The notes beneath the pieces were generated by a model. That model worked only from the letters and a program-made list of their open reading frames with translations. It ran no database searches and had not been told where the DNA came from. The position numbers and the translations under genes were made by a program. DNA of 64,000 nt from Posidonia oceanica (lineage: Eukaryota > Streptophyta > Magnoliopsida > Alismatales > Posidoniaceae), in contig JAZBRS010000044.1 of the NCBI GenBank assembly GCA_037176725.1, forward strand, positions 992,001 through 1,056,000, written 5' to 3'. Every line of letters starts with the position of its first letter. The stretch's first letter is position 1. Shown piece by piece: positions 11,741 through 23,550 of this stretch.

Positions 11741-13063
11741 CTCTAGACTCCGGCTTTCGTTTTTAGTTTTCGCTCGCTTGCCTTTGCACCTCTGCTTGCC
11801 TTTGTACCTTTGTTTGCCTTGTGCTTTTGCCTTGCCTACTTGCTTGTCCGCCTGTCTTGACTCCCCGTGGGTTGCATAGTGACGACTTTGCTAAGGATCC
11901 AAACTCTGGCTCTCTTCGCTGGCTTTTTGCTTGCTTTGTTTTTGCTTGCCTTGCCTGTTTACCTTGCTTTATTACCCGCTTTACCTTTACATGCTCAATT
12001 GCTTACCTGTTCTTTACTTATTTACCGGCTGGCTTATTGTCATTTTATTTTCTCACATAATACATGTCTAAATACTTGTTTGGCACCTATATATGCCTTT
12101 TGACTGGTAATTGCTTTGTTTTACACCCTTGCTATGCCACTGCACATGCACATGCCACGCATGCTATGCCTTTTGACATGCTAAGTGTTTCTTTCCACTA
12201 TCATGTCCACATACACTTAACACATAACATGACCATGCTTTTTGAAGTGTTGTGTGTTGATTGCTTGCCTTGATTGGGTGTTTTCTTCCCCTTTCGCTTT
12301 AGGATTAGGAACAACTAGAGACATGTTGCTCCCCTTCCCTTGGCAAATAAAAACAGCAAGTAAAAGTTACATCTAGGATCTACTAGAGACCTCAACACCC
12401 CTCCATTCCCTGGGTTAATAAAACACGCAAGATTAAAAAACTTTAATTATCTTGCATGAAGCATCATATAGGACATGCATCTTCTCATCCCTGAGTCTGC
12501 CTATTAGTTTGAGAAGGATGGCTTCGGTCTCTTGTTCAGCTGCTTTGGCACAGGACAAGATGATCGGTCTGTCCCCCCTTGTCAGGGGTCGTGTCGGTGT
12601 TGCTAGCGGGTACAGCCCATGCTTAGGCAGGGTCAAGGCCACTACAGCACCACTCGTCATACCTGAGCTCTGGGCCAGGGTCTAGACGGGAGCCTTATTT
12701 TTTGACTAAGTCGGTGACCCGTACACTTACGAGTCCGAAGTAGACAACCTACTAGGACACACTAGATTGGTGAGAGAGAGCATGCTAGATAGCATACCAT
12801 CTGCATGATTGCATTCATACCACCGACTAAACACTTGCTTTTTTCTTCAGGCTCTAACACCTGTTTATTCGTTTGCAACAGAGATCAGTGGGCGAGTTCC
12901 CTTGTCGGGGCTTTGAGTGTTTTGCTTCGCTGACGTCTCTGCTGCGTCTTTTGTTCTCAACTCTCCCTTTCCGGAGCTACTCGTCTTCGCGAATATAGCT
13001 CCTCCTAGGCGTCTCTCTTCACCCTTCCGTCGCAGCCCTATTCTTACCCGCTCTCGGTCAGCC
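11741..13063 (+). other. P leader (5' untranslated region)
   Basis: No convincing gene. 11741-12060 is rich in GCTTGCCTT words and holds a second PBS-like site (11880-11897). 12060-12440 is AT-richer. 12470-12850 is conserved in H (60840-61150) and N (45180-45480), including a short frame whose peptide has GLSPL.RGRVG in all three elements. 12850-13063 leads into gag. Ogre elements often have an extra ORF before gag; none is intact here. Confidence 0.6.
11880..11897 (+). other. Second, degenerate PBS-like site in the P leader
   Basis: TGACGACTTTGCTAAGGA, matching the true PBS at 13 of 18 positions, followed by a similar ACTCTGGCT. H has the equivalent duplicate at 61691-61708, so the duplication is older than both copies. 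Confidence 0.6.
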
Positions 13064-16000
13064 ATGGCCCAGCGCAGTCTCGAGCCTTTGCTCACTTCTG
13101 TTGTTCCGGAGGGTTCTGTTTCAGTCCCTCCGACCATTGTTTCCATTCCTCTTGTGCCTTCGGTGACTCCAGGGTTTCCCCCTCTGTCGCCTAGGGCACC
13201 CCAGCATCCTGTGGGGCAGTGGCAGACTCACACTACTCAGGACCCGGTCACCGATCCTGTCTTGGTGACCTATGCTCGCGCTCCTGAGGCGCCTCCGCCC
13301 CCTCCTTCCCTGGGTTTTGTCACTTCTGACGCCCACCTTGCTGCGGCGACTTCTGCCATAGGATCCTATCCTCCTGGACAGTCTGAGTCCTCCCCACCTG
13401 GTCCCTTGCCGGCACTGCAATTCAGTATTCCCACTGATGGGACTCCTGAAGAGCGGTACCAGCGCTTGGCAGAGCTTGCCCAGGTCTTTCAGGGCCTGGC
13501 TCTATCCGCCCGCCCTCCTTCCATTCCTTCTGCACTTGAGGTCCCTCTGCATTCTGCTCCTGCTCTCCAGGCATTCCCTGCTGCTTTGCCGCCCCGGCCA
13601 TCACCCCAACTGCTCTCTGCTCCGGTGATAGGGGCGCAGCCTCTCCCTGCTGCACACACTTCATTCACTACACAGCATGCACCTCCCCCATCTGGTGGCC
13701 AGCCCCTCGGGCTGGTTCGAGCACAGCATTTCTCTGGCCTGCTGCCTAGCACCGTGCCACTGCAGCAGCTGTTGCTCCCACAATCTCCACGATTCACTAC
13801 ACCACATCCTGCATATCCCCATCCAGTGCATCAGCAATTCCCACCCCCTGCATACTTCACACCACCCACTGCACCCACTGCACATCTGCATGGATACGCC
13901 GGCCATCTCGTTGCTTCACCAGGCGACGCGATGGTGGATTCGGAGGAGCACCTTGGTGCGACCCATACGGCGTATGCAGTCCCCACCCCTGCTGTCCCGT
14001 CTCCTTTGGCAGCAACTTCAGGATCTAACGACGACAGGTTCGCCGTCCTAGAGAAGGCACTTCGACAAGTGCAGGGTGTGGACTTCCACTCCTACCAGTT
14101 CCGGGACCTCTGTTGCTTTCCAGAGGCGGTACTCCCACTGAAATTCAAGATCCCGGCATTCGACAAGTACAATGGTAGGGGCTGCCCCATCGCCCATTTG
14201 AAGGCGTATTGCGGAGACTTGGCTTAGCTTCAAGCTGATGTCAGGTTACTGATCCGCCTGTTTCAAAAAAGTCTGACTAGCCTGGCCCTCAAGTGGTTCA
14301 CGTCACTTGATATGGCCACCATTAAGACTTGGAACGACCTAGGCAGGGCATTCCTAGAATAGTATTTCTTCAATCTTGACCTGGTCCCTAAGCGCGAGGA
14401 CCTCGTCGCTCTCAAGCAGAGGAACAACGAGCCGTTCGGGGAGTACGTCGGCCATTGGCGCGCCCTAGCTGCACAGGTTCGCGATAGACCCTCTGACGAG
14501 GAATCTATCGAGATTATCATTAGGGGCGCACAACCATCCACTGGCGCTCTACTTGCCATTCAGGCTGTCACTAGTTTTGCATCTCTGATTCGGGTCGGCA
14601 CACGTGTGGAGAGCACCCTTCGGAGCGGCAATTTCCCAGCGCTCTCTGTCTTCGCCAAGCAAGCCACATCCCCCAGCGGCGGCGGTAGCAGCAGCAACAC
14701 TAGCAACAATGGCGGCGGCAACAACAACAACCTTAGGAGGAGGGACCCCCCGTGGCCTGTAGCTGCTTATGTCAACTCTCCTGCCGCTCCTATTCACATG
14801 GTAGCTCCGCCCGGCCCGAATCAAGTAGTGTATGCACCCACACCTAGTGCACCTCACACGCCACAGATCACCACCACCGCCCGACCGGTCTACTCAGCCC
14901 CACCGGTTCGGCAAGGGCAAAACCAAGGGCAGAGGCGGCCCCACCCTCAACGCAACTACACTCAGTTGGTAGAACCGTTGAGCGCCGTTCTTCCCAAGGT
15001 CGTGTCACTCCTCATGCTCCCCGAAATCTGCCCACCACCGAATCCTCTTCCAAGGTGGTATAGGACGGATCACTTCTGCGATTTTCATCGAGTAGTCGGG
15101 CACTCGACGAACAATTGCTTCACTCTGCGGGGAGCCGTGCAGGACCTGATTGACCGGAAGGTCATCAGTATCAACACCCAGGAGGCAGCATCTTCTTCCA
15201 CCCCTCCACCAGCATCCCCCTCTGCATCAGGATCAGCTCATCATAATCCAAGCATCGTCCACCAGCCCCTGCCTGAGCATTCTGGCCCAGGAGGCACGGA
15301 GACTTCAGGTGTGCACTCTCTCTTCCCCTCTGGGCCCGCTACGTCTGTGGTGGACCCTTCTGATCTGATTCAGGATCTCTCTGTGCCCGTCTCTTCCTCT
15401 CTTTATCTTGCGGCGCTTGCCAGCTCCGAGTCGGAGATTCACATGATCCGACTGGATGCCAAGCCGGGGCGTGCTACTGCGAGGCCCGCCATACAACCAG
15501 AGGCTCAATCCCTCATCTGCCTGCAGGCCAGGCCCCAGCCAGAACTAGCACAGCCTCCCCAGCTACAACCTTTACTTGCCCGCCAATTGGCTAATCCCTT
15601 GGCAACCCCTCTCGAGCTCGCAGCTCGCATTCCCCTGGTTATTGACCTAACCCGAGATACCCACCGCGTTCATTATGACTATGCCGCAGAGATGTGTGCA
15701 TATGTCACGCGGTCGGGGAGGGTGTACAGACCCGTCGCCCCAGCAACCAAACCTGTAGCCCCAATAGCCAGGCCTAACCCCCCTGAGCCTACTCCACCTG
15801 CAAGCCAACCACCAACAGACCCATCCCCGCCTGTGAGCCAGCTTCCAGTAAGCCAATCCTCTGATCTTCCCCCTGCAGAACCTACCACCAAAACCACTAT
15901 CCCTGCCACCAAAAAAGACCAGCCTTCAGCTGACATAACGGCCCAGCTAAAAAAAGTCAAGGCTGACATATCCATCTGGGACCTGATCCATTCTTCCCGC

Positions 16001-17236
16001 GAACACCGAGAGGCTTTCCTCCATGTGTTCCAGGCCGCCCATGTGCCCCAAACCATCGAGCCTTCAACTCTGGAGAATATGGTAGGCATAATTGCAGAGC
16101 CGCAGGTCATCTCTTTCTCGAGCGATGAACTGCCCTCGGTGGGGACTAACCATAATCAGCCCCTGTTCATCACGGTGCAGTTCAAAAGGTTCCGCATTCC
16201 CCTTTCGCTGGTCGATAATGGGTCAGGCCTTAACGTCTGTCCCCTGCGCACAGCACTGAAGCTCGGATTCAAAGTCGAGGACATCATGCCTGCCGTGAAG
16301 GGAATGACCTCTTTTGATAACACGCACCATGATTCTCTGGGGATCCTGGTTATTCCTCTTACCATTGGCCCGGTCGAATTCGATGTTGAGTTTTATGTTG
16401 TCGATTTGGAGCCTTCATTTAATCTTCTGCTTGGGCGCCCTTGGCTGCACAAGCATCAGGTGATCCCCTCGACCCTCCATCGAATGATCAAGTTTCGCTA
16501 CGACGACGATGTTATCGTCGTAATGGTGGAGAATTTTGACAAGGAACCAGTCGAGGTGGTCTCTTCTGTATCCCGGCCAACTGTCCAATTTGATCCTAAG
16601 CCGTCGGATACTTTATACCGCGTTAACCGTTTTGAGCCGGTTAACTTTATCCCTCTTCTTGGGCGTGTCAGCTCTCTTGCTATTCATTACAACCCTTCCA
16701 GGATGGTCGAGAACGTTTGCCGTAGGTGGGGCTATGAGAAGGGAATGCCACTTGGGCGTCACGGGCAAGGGATCGCCGAGTCGGTTACTACCAAGGAACG
16801 CGAAAAGTTCCAAGGCCTGGGATATGAATGGCAACCCCGCGACGGTGAGCGCCTGAATTCAGTGAGGCGGAAGCTCGTGATCCCTCGGGACCTCACTAAC
16901 TTCGTCAGCACAGGTATTCTCGACCCAAACACGAGCCCAGTAACAGCCCAGCCGGGACCATGCCAGAGCCCTGCACTGCCGACAGAGGAGTGGGTCTGCA
17001 TAGAGGACTGTTATTCTGATGAAGAGCAACCTGGTACGGTTGTCCCAGCACAGTCCAAAGAAGAAGTTCAGATCAGCCCTGCAATCTCCCGGTCAGTCTG
17101 CCTGGCCCTCCCTTGTCCTGATACAGCGGCAGATTCAGCATGGTCTGTGCTAGAAATGATGGTTTCATCTTCCGCAACTTCACTAGTGCCTATGACGGCT
17201 ATTTCAGCAGCTCCAGGATCACGAACGCCTCTATAA
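13064..17236 (+). pseudogene. gag-pro: P gag-pro polyprotein with two premature amber codons
   Basis: Gag forms the retrotransposon particle and the protease processes the polyprotein. The start is put at 13064 because the peptide MAQ is also the start in H (60552) and N (44955); the frame is open upstream to 12917. One frame runs the whole way. After a Pro/Ala/Ser-rich N-terminal half, the retrotransposon Gag core (LIRLF...WFTSLD...KTWNDL) lies at 14236-14490. A CCHC-like knuckle (CDFHRVVGHSTNNC) lies at 15079-15120. The aspartic protease (active site DNGSGLNV, then LLGRPWLH) lies at 16140-16480. TAG codons at 14225 and 14360 interrupt the core; H has Gln at both, so they are nonsense changes. 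The terminal TAA (17234) has a counterpart TAG in H. About 1,390 codons. Confidence 0.88.
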
Positions 17237-20200
17237 GCACCAACTGCCTGTCCGCCCATGGCTGTAGCCGTGTCAGCACTGAGGTTACCTTTTCCAGGGG
17301 TGCAATCAGTCAGTTCAAGCGACAGCATGACTCAGCCTGCCTCATCAGTAGCTCCACAAATAAAGCAAGCGGCACCATCAGCCACACCGCCGTCAGCTTC
17401 AGCCGATCTAATGTTGTGGAAGACCCCTGCCGCTACTATAGAGAAACAACCACCATCACACATGGTTGCCGGCGCTTCATCCCTCAGAACGACCGTCCAA
17501 CTCTTGGACCATCAGAAGAGTGCCTTTGCCTCCCCTCCAGCCGCAGCGCTATCCCTATCGGCACCCCTGTCAGTGGCATCTTTGACCAGCCTATTCACCT
17601 CTTTGGTCCCTTCAGTGCCGCAGCCAGTCGCGCCAGGAGGGCAGTCAGCCAACCAGCTAGTAACAGAGCAGGTACCCAGCCCAGTGATATGTTTAGAAGC
17701 CAGAGCAGGCCCCGTAGGCGCAGGAACCGCTGGGCAGGATTCTGAAGAGATTGCTTGTGCCTATTATGTCAACACACCCTCCGAAGACGAGGAAGGTGCG
17801 ACTGCAGAAGCCCAGGTGGCTAACAAGCTCGAAGACTTGGAATTGCTCTTCCAGGAGCAACTCGCGGTGCTTGCTGAAGACGCCGCCGAGCAACACACAC
17901 TGAAGAAAGGGAAAGCCGTGGCCACAGATCCCTCCCTGCTGCAACGTCATCCCTCCGTCATGGTCTTAGAAGAAGAACTGGAGGCAGTAATCACTAGACC
18001 AGATGAGTTAATCACTTCACAACCTGAGGATGGGTCTAGGTGGTTCGTGCGGCGCATGCCCTGCACAAGCGGCACAGCTGGCGACAGTGTACAGTTTCGT
18101 CGCCTAGGGAACGGTTGTCCGTCTCCAGCACTCCCCGCAAGCACACCTGAAAACGCGGAGCCTGAGACAGTACGGACAGCAGCAGTAGCAGACAATGTAG
18201 TCCTAGTATTCCAGGCAGTCCTAGCAGTGACAGTAGTGCCAGAGCAGTCAGAACAGACAGAGCAGCCAGATCAGTCAGCGGGACCAGGGGCCACTGAAGC
18301 AGCCGTCACCTACTGAACCCACAAAAATACTCAGGTGAGTGTGACTATCCTAAGGCGTCATCCGAATCAAGAGGCAGAACCTGTCCACTCCTTCGACATC
18401 ACAGATCCTACATTTGAGAAGGAGATCCTCTCAGAACTTATTGCATGTGAGGAAGAGGGGGATTTAGGTGTAGATGAGAATGATGAATCGTCGCCCGAGT
18501 TCCAGCCATATGATGACGACCCGGAAGGGCCCAACCTCCACGTCGAGGAGGAGACGAAGGTTATCAATGTTGGCACAACTGAAGATGTTAGAGAGGTTCG
18601 CATCAGCGCCCTATTGCCGCCCCAAGCCAGAGCAGAGTTCATTGCATTCCTTATGCAATACACAGATGTCTTCGCCTGGAGCTATGAAGACATGGTCGGC
18701 CTTGATATCGAGATCGTGGTGCACAACTTGCCTTTAAATCCAGACACGAAGCCAGTAAAGCAGAAGCCCCGAAAGTGGCGACCACAATGGCTGCTCAAAA
18801 TCAAGGAGGAAATCATGAAGCAGCACAGCGTTGGCTTTCTCAAGGTCGTCCTCTACCTAGAGTGGCTTGCGAATATCGTGCCAGTGCCCAAGAAGGATGG
18901 CCGAGTCCGGATTTGTATCGACTACAGGGACCTGAACAAGGCGAGTCCCAAGGACGACTTCCCATTGCCTCATATCGACGTCCTAGTCGACAACACTGCA
19001 GGCCATAAGATGCTATCTTTCATGGACGGCTTCTCCGGCTACAATCAGATCAGAATGGCGGAAGAGGACATGGAGAAGACCTCATTTACCACCCCTTGGG
19101 GAGTCTTTTGCTATCAGGTCATGCCATTCGGGCTCAAGAATGCCGGAGCAACATACCAGAGGGCGATGACAGCCTTATTCCACGACCTCATGCACCAAGA
19201 AGTCGAGGTCTACGTGGACGACATCATTGCCAAATCTAGGGAGCCCGAGGGTCATCTTATCTGCCTCAAGAAACTCTTTGATCGCCTGAGGAAATACAAG
19301 CTTCGCCTTAACTCTAGTAAATGTGTGTTCGGGGTATCATCCGGCAAGCTATTGGGCTATATCGTCAGCCAGAGGGGGATTGAAGTCGACCCATGTAAGG
19401 CTAAGGCCATTGTGGATATGCCACCCCCTAAGACTGAGAAAGAAGTCAGAGGCCTGCTGGGGCGCCTGCAGTTCAACAGCCGGTTCATAGCGCAACTCAC
19501 TCCTATTTGTGAACCAATCTTTAAACTCCTAAAGAAGAATGCACGGATCAACTGGAGTGAGGAGTGCCAGGCCGCATTCGACAAGATTAAGCAGCTCCTG
19601 ATCAAGCCTCCTGTCCTGATCTCTCCTGTGCCAAGGAGACCGTTGATTCTCTATCTTTCTACCACACAGCATTCCATGGGCGCCGTCCTGGGCCAACATG
19701 ATGGGACTGGTAGAAAGGAGCGCGCCATTTACTACCTGAGCAAGAAGTTTAATGAATGCGAAGCCAGATACAGTACAATGGAGAAGACCTGCCTATCCCT
19801 TGTCTGGGCTGCACAAAAACTAAGGCATTACATGATGGCGCACCCAGTTCAGCTCTTATGTCGACATGATCCAATCAAATACCTTTTTCAGAAGCCGGCT
19901 ATGGTAGGCAGATGTGTTAAGTGGCAGGTGTTATTGTCACAGTATGACATCACCTTTGTCACACAGAAATCAATGAAGGGGCAAGCGATGGCAGATCATC
20001 TAGCTGACTTCCCTTTACCTGAGTACCAGCCTTTGCAAACACAGTTCCCTGATGAAGACATCCTGTTCGCCATGGAGGATTCAGAGCAGAAAAATCCTGA
20101 AGATGAGTTACAGTGGCATTTGTACTTCGATGGCGCAGTTAATAGAAGGGGCAGAGGCATCGGCGCTGTCCTATCAACGCCGCGGGGAGTTCTCATCCCC

Positions 20201-20614
20201 TTTGCAAGGAAGATGATATTTCCTTGCACCAACAATGAAGCAGAGTATGAAGCCTGCCTTCTGGGACTGCATGTCGCACTCGAGCACGATGTGCGCAGGC
20301 TGCATGTGCACGGAGATGCGATGCTAGTCATATCCCAGGTTAACGGCGACTGGAAGACTAAGGACCCTAAGCTGGTACCTTACCATGAATGCCTGCTGAA
20401 GCTGATAGGAGAGTTTGAAGACATCCGCTTCACTTACATGAATAGGGCCAAGAACGCCTATGCAGATGCTCTAGCAACCCTTGCATCTTGGCTATCCATA
20501 CCCGAAGGCCGTGCAGTGGACGTATCAGTCTCTCGTGTGGAACAGCCCGCACACTGCATGACTATCGAGGAGGTGTGTCCAGCAGAAGAGCTCCCTCTGG
20601 TACCACAACATTAA
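17237..20614 (+). pseudogene. pol: P pol, first part: linker, reverse transcriptase, RNase H and archaeal-type RNase H
   Basis: In the same frame as gag-pro, just past its stop. 17237-18313 is a low-complexity Ala/Ser/Pro and acidic linker (conserved part ...DELITSQP.DGSRWFV). TGA at 18314 replaces an Arg codon (CGA in H). RT covers about 18640-19560, with IDYRDLNK at 18921 and the catalytic YVDD at 19211-19222. The first RNase H (19640-19900) has lost its first catalytic Asp (YLSTT). A second, archaeal-type RNase H (20110-20500) keeps YFDG, NNEAEYEA, HGDAML and ADALA, the expected DEDD set. Such dual RNase H is known for Tat-lineage elements. A one-base insertion at 20594-20597 relative to H throws the frame, which then ends at 20614. 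Confidence 0.9.
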
Positions 20615-21839
20615 AGTCTTCCTTGAATCCGGCAGCCCTCCACCCGGTGCCTCTGCCACAGACAGAAAAACTCTAGCGCATCTGGCATCAAAGTATGTGA
20701 TAGGGGCAGGTCATTTGTATAGAAGATCCTACAACCAGATGCTCCTACGCTGCGTGAACAAGAAGGAGGCTGACACACTTATGCTCCAAGTCCATGCAGG
20801 GACCTGCGGTCCTCACATGAATGGTGTGCTGCTGACAAAGAAAATCATGCTCCAAGGTTACTTCTGGTCAACCATGGAGGCAGACTGCTGCCAATTTGTG
20901 TGCAAGTGCCACAACTGCCAGATCCATGGGAACTTCATACACGCGCCCCCGCAAGAACTGCACAGCATGTCTTCGCCTTGGCCTTTCTCCACCTGGGGGA
21001 TCGATGTCATTGGCGCCATACACCCACCAGCTGCCAACGGTCATCGCTACATTCTGGTGGTGATCGACTACTTCACCAAGTGGGTGGAAGCGGCCTCCTA
21101 CAAAACGGTAACTGCCGTGGCCACCGAAAAGTTTATCAGAAATAATATCATAGCCCGGTATGGGGTCCCGCACGCGCTTATCTCTGATAACGGCACAAAT
21201 TTCATTGCCAAGAGGATCGAAGACTACCTACAAGGCTTCCACATCAAGCATCACCGATCCTCGCCTTATAGGCCACAGATGAATGGCGCGGTAGAGTCTG
21301 CCAACAAGAACCTTGTTAAAATCATGAAAAAGATGGCAGAAACCCACAAGGACTGGCATGACAAGCTTCCGTACGCACTCTGGGCGTACAGGACATCAAT
21401 CCGAACCTCAACAAGGGCTACCCCGTATTCTCTAGTATACGGCATGGAGGCAATACTGCCTGTTGAAGTAGAGATCCCCTCACTACGGGTCCTACGAGAA
21501 GCCGAGCTGGAAGAAGCAGAATGGGTCGAAGACCGTCGCCTCCAGTTAAACCTGATTGATGAGCATAGGCTGCAAGCCATACATCATGCTCAGTGCTACC
21601 AAAAACGCTCGGCTAGAGCATACCTGAAGAAGGTTAGGCCCAGAAGCTTCAATCCGAGGGATATGGTCCTCCGAGCCATCCATCTCCCCGACGGTCGAGG
21701 GAAATTCCGGCCCAACTGGCGTGGCCCCTTCCTAATCAAGCGGATCTTCTCCAGCGGCGTAGCAGTCCTTGAGGACATGGATCAGGTCGAGCAGTCCGAG
21801 CCGGTCAACTCATGCTACCTCAAGCAGTACTACCAGTAG
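20598..21839 (+). pseudogene. pol: P pol, second part: integrase (frameshifted from RT)
   Basis: Integrase inserts the cDNA and makes the 5-bp target duplication. The frame from 20598 stays open to TAG at 21837. It shows an HHCC zinc finger (VHAGTCGPH...CKCHNC, about 20790-20925), the catalytic core with Asp in WGIDVIG (codon 21003), Asp in ISDNGTN (21185) and Glu in NGAVESAN (21294), and a C-terminal RGPF module (about 21717) of the GPY/F type. The integrase part itself has no stop. It is separated from RT only by the one-base insertion near 20597. It ends YLKQYYQ, matched in H by YLKKY followed by a stop. Confidence 0.9.
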
Positions 21840-22371
21840 CCCGCCGCCGCCTTGCACACCTTTTCCTTCCTGCCTCTTGCATTCTTTCTTTCCCCTGCAT
21901 TTTAGGTTAGTTTACTTTTCAGCAAGAAGTTGTAAGAGCACTATATACATCGCTATCATAGGCCCGATGATGAAAATCGGAGATGCTTGCCTGCTCTGGA
22001 AGAAGTACCCTCTACCTCACCTGACGCTACTTCGATATCCTAACCAGTGAGGGAGCCACCATCCAAGGAGGACAGACGAAATGTCCAAACTCTTCCAAGA
22101 CCTACGCCTCAAGAGGAAGAAAACAATCCTAGGATGTGAGAGAGTGTGAGCAAGACCCGCATGCCCTAGCCTAGCCCCCACAGAAAACTAGAAGGCAAAG
22201 ACAGGAGTTAACCCTAGAGATAGAGGTGTGTAGTACAACCTCGTCCCTCCAACTTGCCTTGGGGAGGATCCACATTCACGCCTTCAAATCCACAAGCTAT
22301 GCAAAGCCTAGCCCCTTCGGCCTCAAAACCAGGCGCCCATTACCTCTAAGCCTGGGACAGCGGAAGCTTGC

Positions 22372-22493
22372 AAAAGAAAAAAAAGAAAGAGAAGGAAAGA
22401 AAAAGCAAAGCAAAAAAAAAAGAGGAGAAAGAAAGAAAGAAGAAAGAAAGCAAAAAAAAAAAGAGAGAGAGCAAAAATAAGGAAGAAAAAAGC
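22372..22493 (+). other. Internal purine-only tract of P
   Basis: About 120 bases of A and G with only a few C or T. H has the complementary pyrimidine tract at 51157-51258 at the same place after integrase. Confidence 0.6.
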
Positions 22494-23164
22494 AACTCCA
22501 AAAAGAAAAGGCAAGCAACATGATTCCGTCCCTTAAAGAGGAACCAGATTTGCGCCTGGCAAATACATAAATCCTATGTGGCCCAACCACTTATCCCAGC
22601 CACTATCAGACACCCATCTTCCCCCCAGGCTAGGGATAGGTTAAAATACTACACACCTATGTGGGAGCAAAAAAAAAAGGAGACGAGAAAAAATGGAAAG
22701 AGTAGGTGTAGCTCTTTGAGAGTTTGGCATGGAGCCCGTCCTCACTACGCCACCATCCAAGCACCCATAACACCCTTTCCAGAGCGCCACCAACAGTTAG
22801 GAATCCGAGTAGAGTCTGGTGGGTCAGAGACCGCTCCTTCCTTTGCTGCAGGCATCAAGCACTTTGTATGCTGAGGGCGATAGATTTAGTATAGAGCATG
22901 CATGCATCTATTCACAATCAAATCATCACCACCCCCTTTCCTCCCACTCTGCAAGGCTCGACTCAGCACTGGGACAGTACTTCTGCTAAGGCAGGTTGAC
23001 TGCCTCCAAGCTCCAGATTAGCTAATCACTGCCAGTCCAGCAGCCCAGAGAAGGCATCAATAGCTAGAGACAGGGCAGCCACTCCAGAGGTAGCAGGACA
23101 ACCTTGGCACCTCCTTTGGGCCGTCGGGTCTGCACAATCAGGTGCCACCCCTAACCCCTGTGTG

Positions 23165-23346
23165 ATTTCGCTCCGGGCGGACGAAGTCTCTTTCTCGCCT
23201 GTCCCCTTTGCTCCGTACAGGACAAGGACAAGCGTGTCTCCTCTGTAACTTCGTTCCAGACAAACGAAGCCCCCTTCCCTTGTCTCCTCACTCCGCACGG
23301 ACGAGGATAAGGGTGCCCTTTTGTGTGGCCTCGCCTTGTACAGGCG
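23165..23346 (+). repeat. Cluster of five TTCG/CCTC hairpins in P
   Basis: Successive units at 23165-23187, 23205-23227, 23248-23270, 23286-23306 and 23332-23346. Stems differ (TTCG/CGAA, CTTTG/CAAGG, CTTCGT/ACGAAG, CCTC/GAGG, CGCCT/AGGCG). Three loops share a CTCCG..C.GGA pattern. Confidence 0.55.
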
Positions 23347-23550
23347 GTGCACCCTTTGCTTAGCTGAATGTGCTTGAATTCTGTGGTCTGATTGCTAGCT
23401 GTAGCGTTTGAACTGCTTTATCAGCTTTATATGCACATCTGCTTCTCTGTCTGCCAGTGTTATGCGCCTGTACATGCTCCAAGTTGATGAAATAGTTTTG
23501 GCTACAGGTACTTGAAGATTTCGTACCAGCTGTCTGCATCCTCGCCTGTC

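Larger units (their letters stand above)
21840..23550 (+). other. P post-integrase spacer
   Basis: No gene called. 21960-22060 is conserved in H (51530-51630). 22372-22493 is an almost pure purine tract. 22570-22900 is again conserved in H (50780-51160), so this spacer is a real part of the family. 23165-23346 is a cluster of five hairpins. 23350-23550 leads into the DUF7745-like gene. Confidence 0.55.

Noticed and set aside
17140..17745. Separate overlapping gene in another frame at the end of protease
   Set aside because: The pol frame of P itself is open and aligns with H equally well; the other frame is open because the region is Ser/Ala/Pro-rich.
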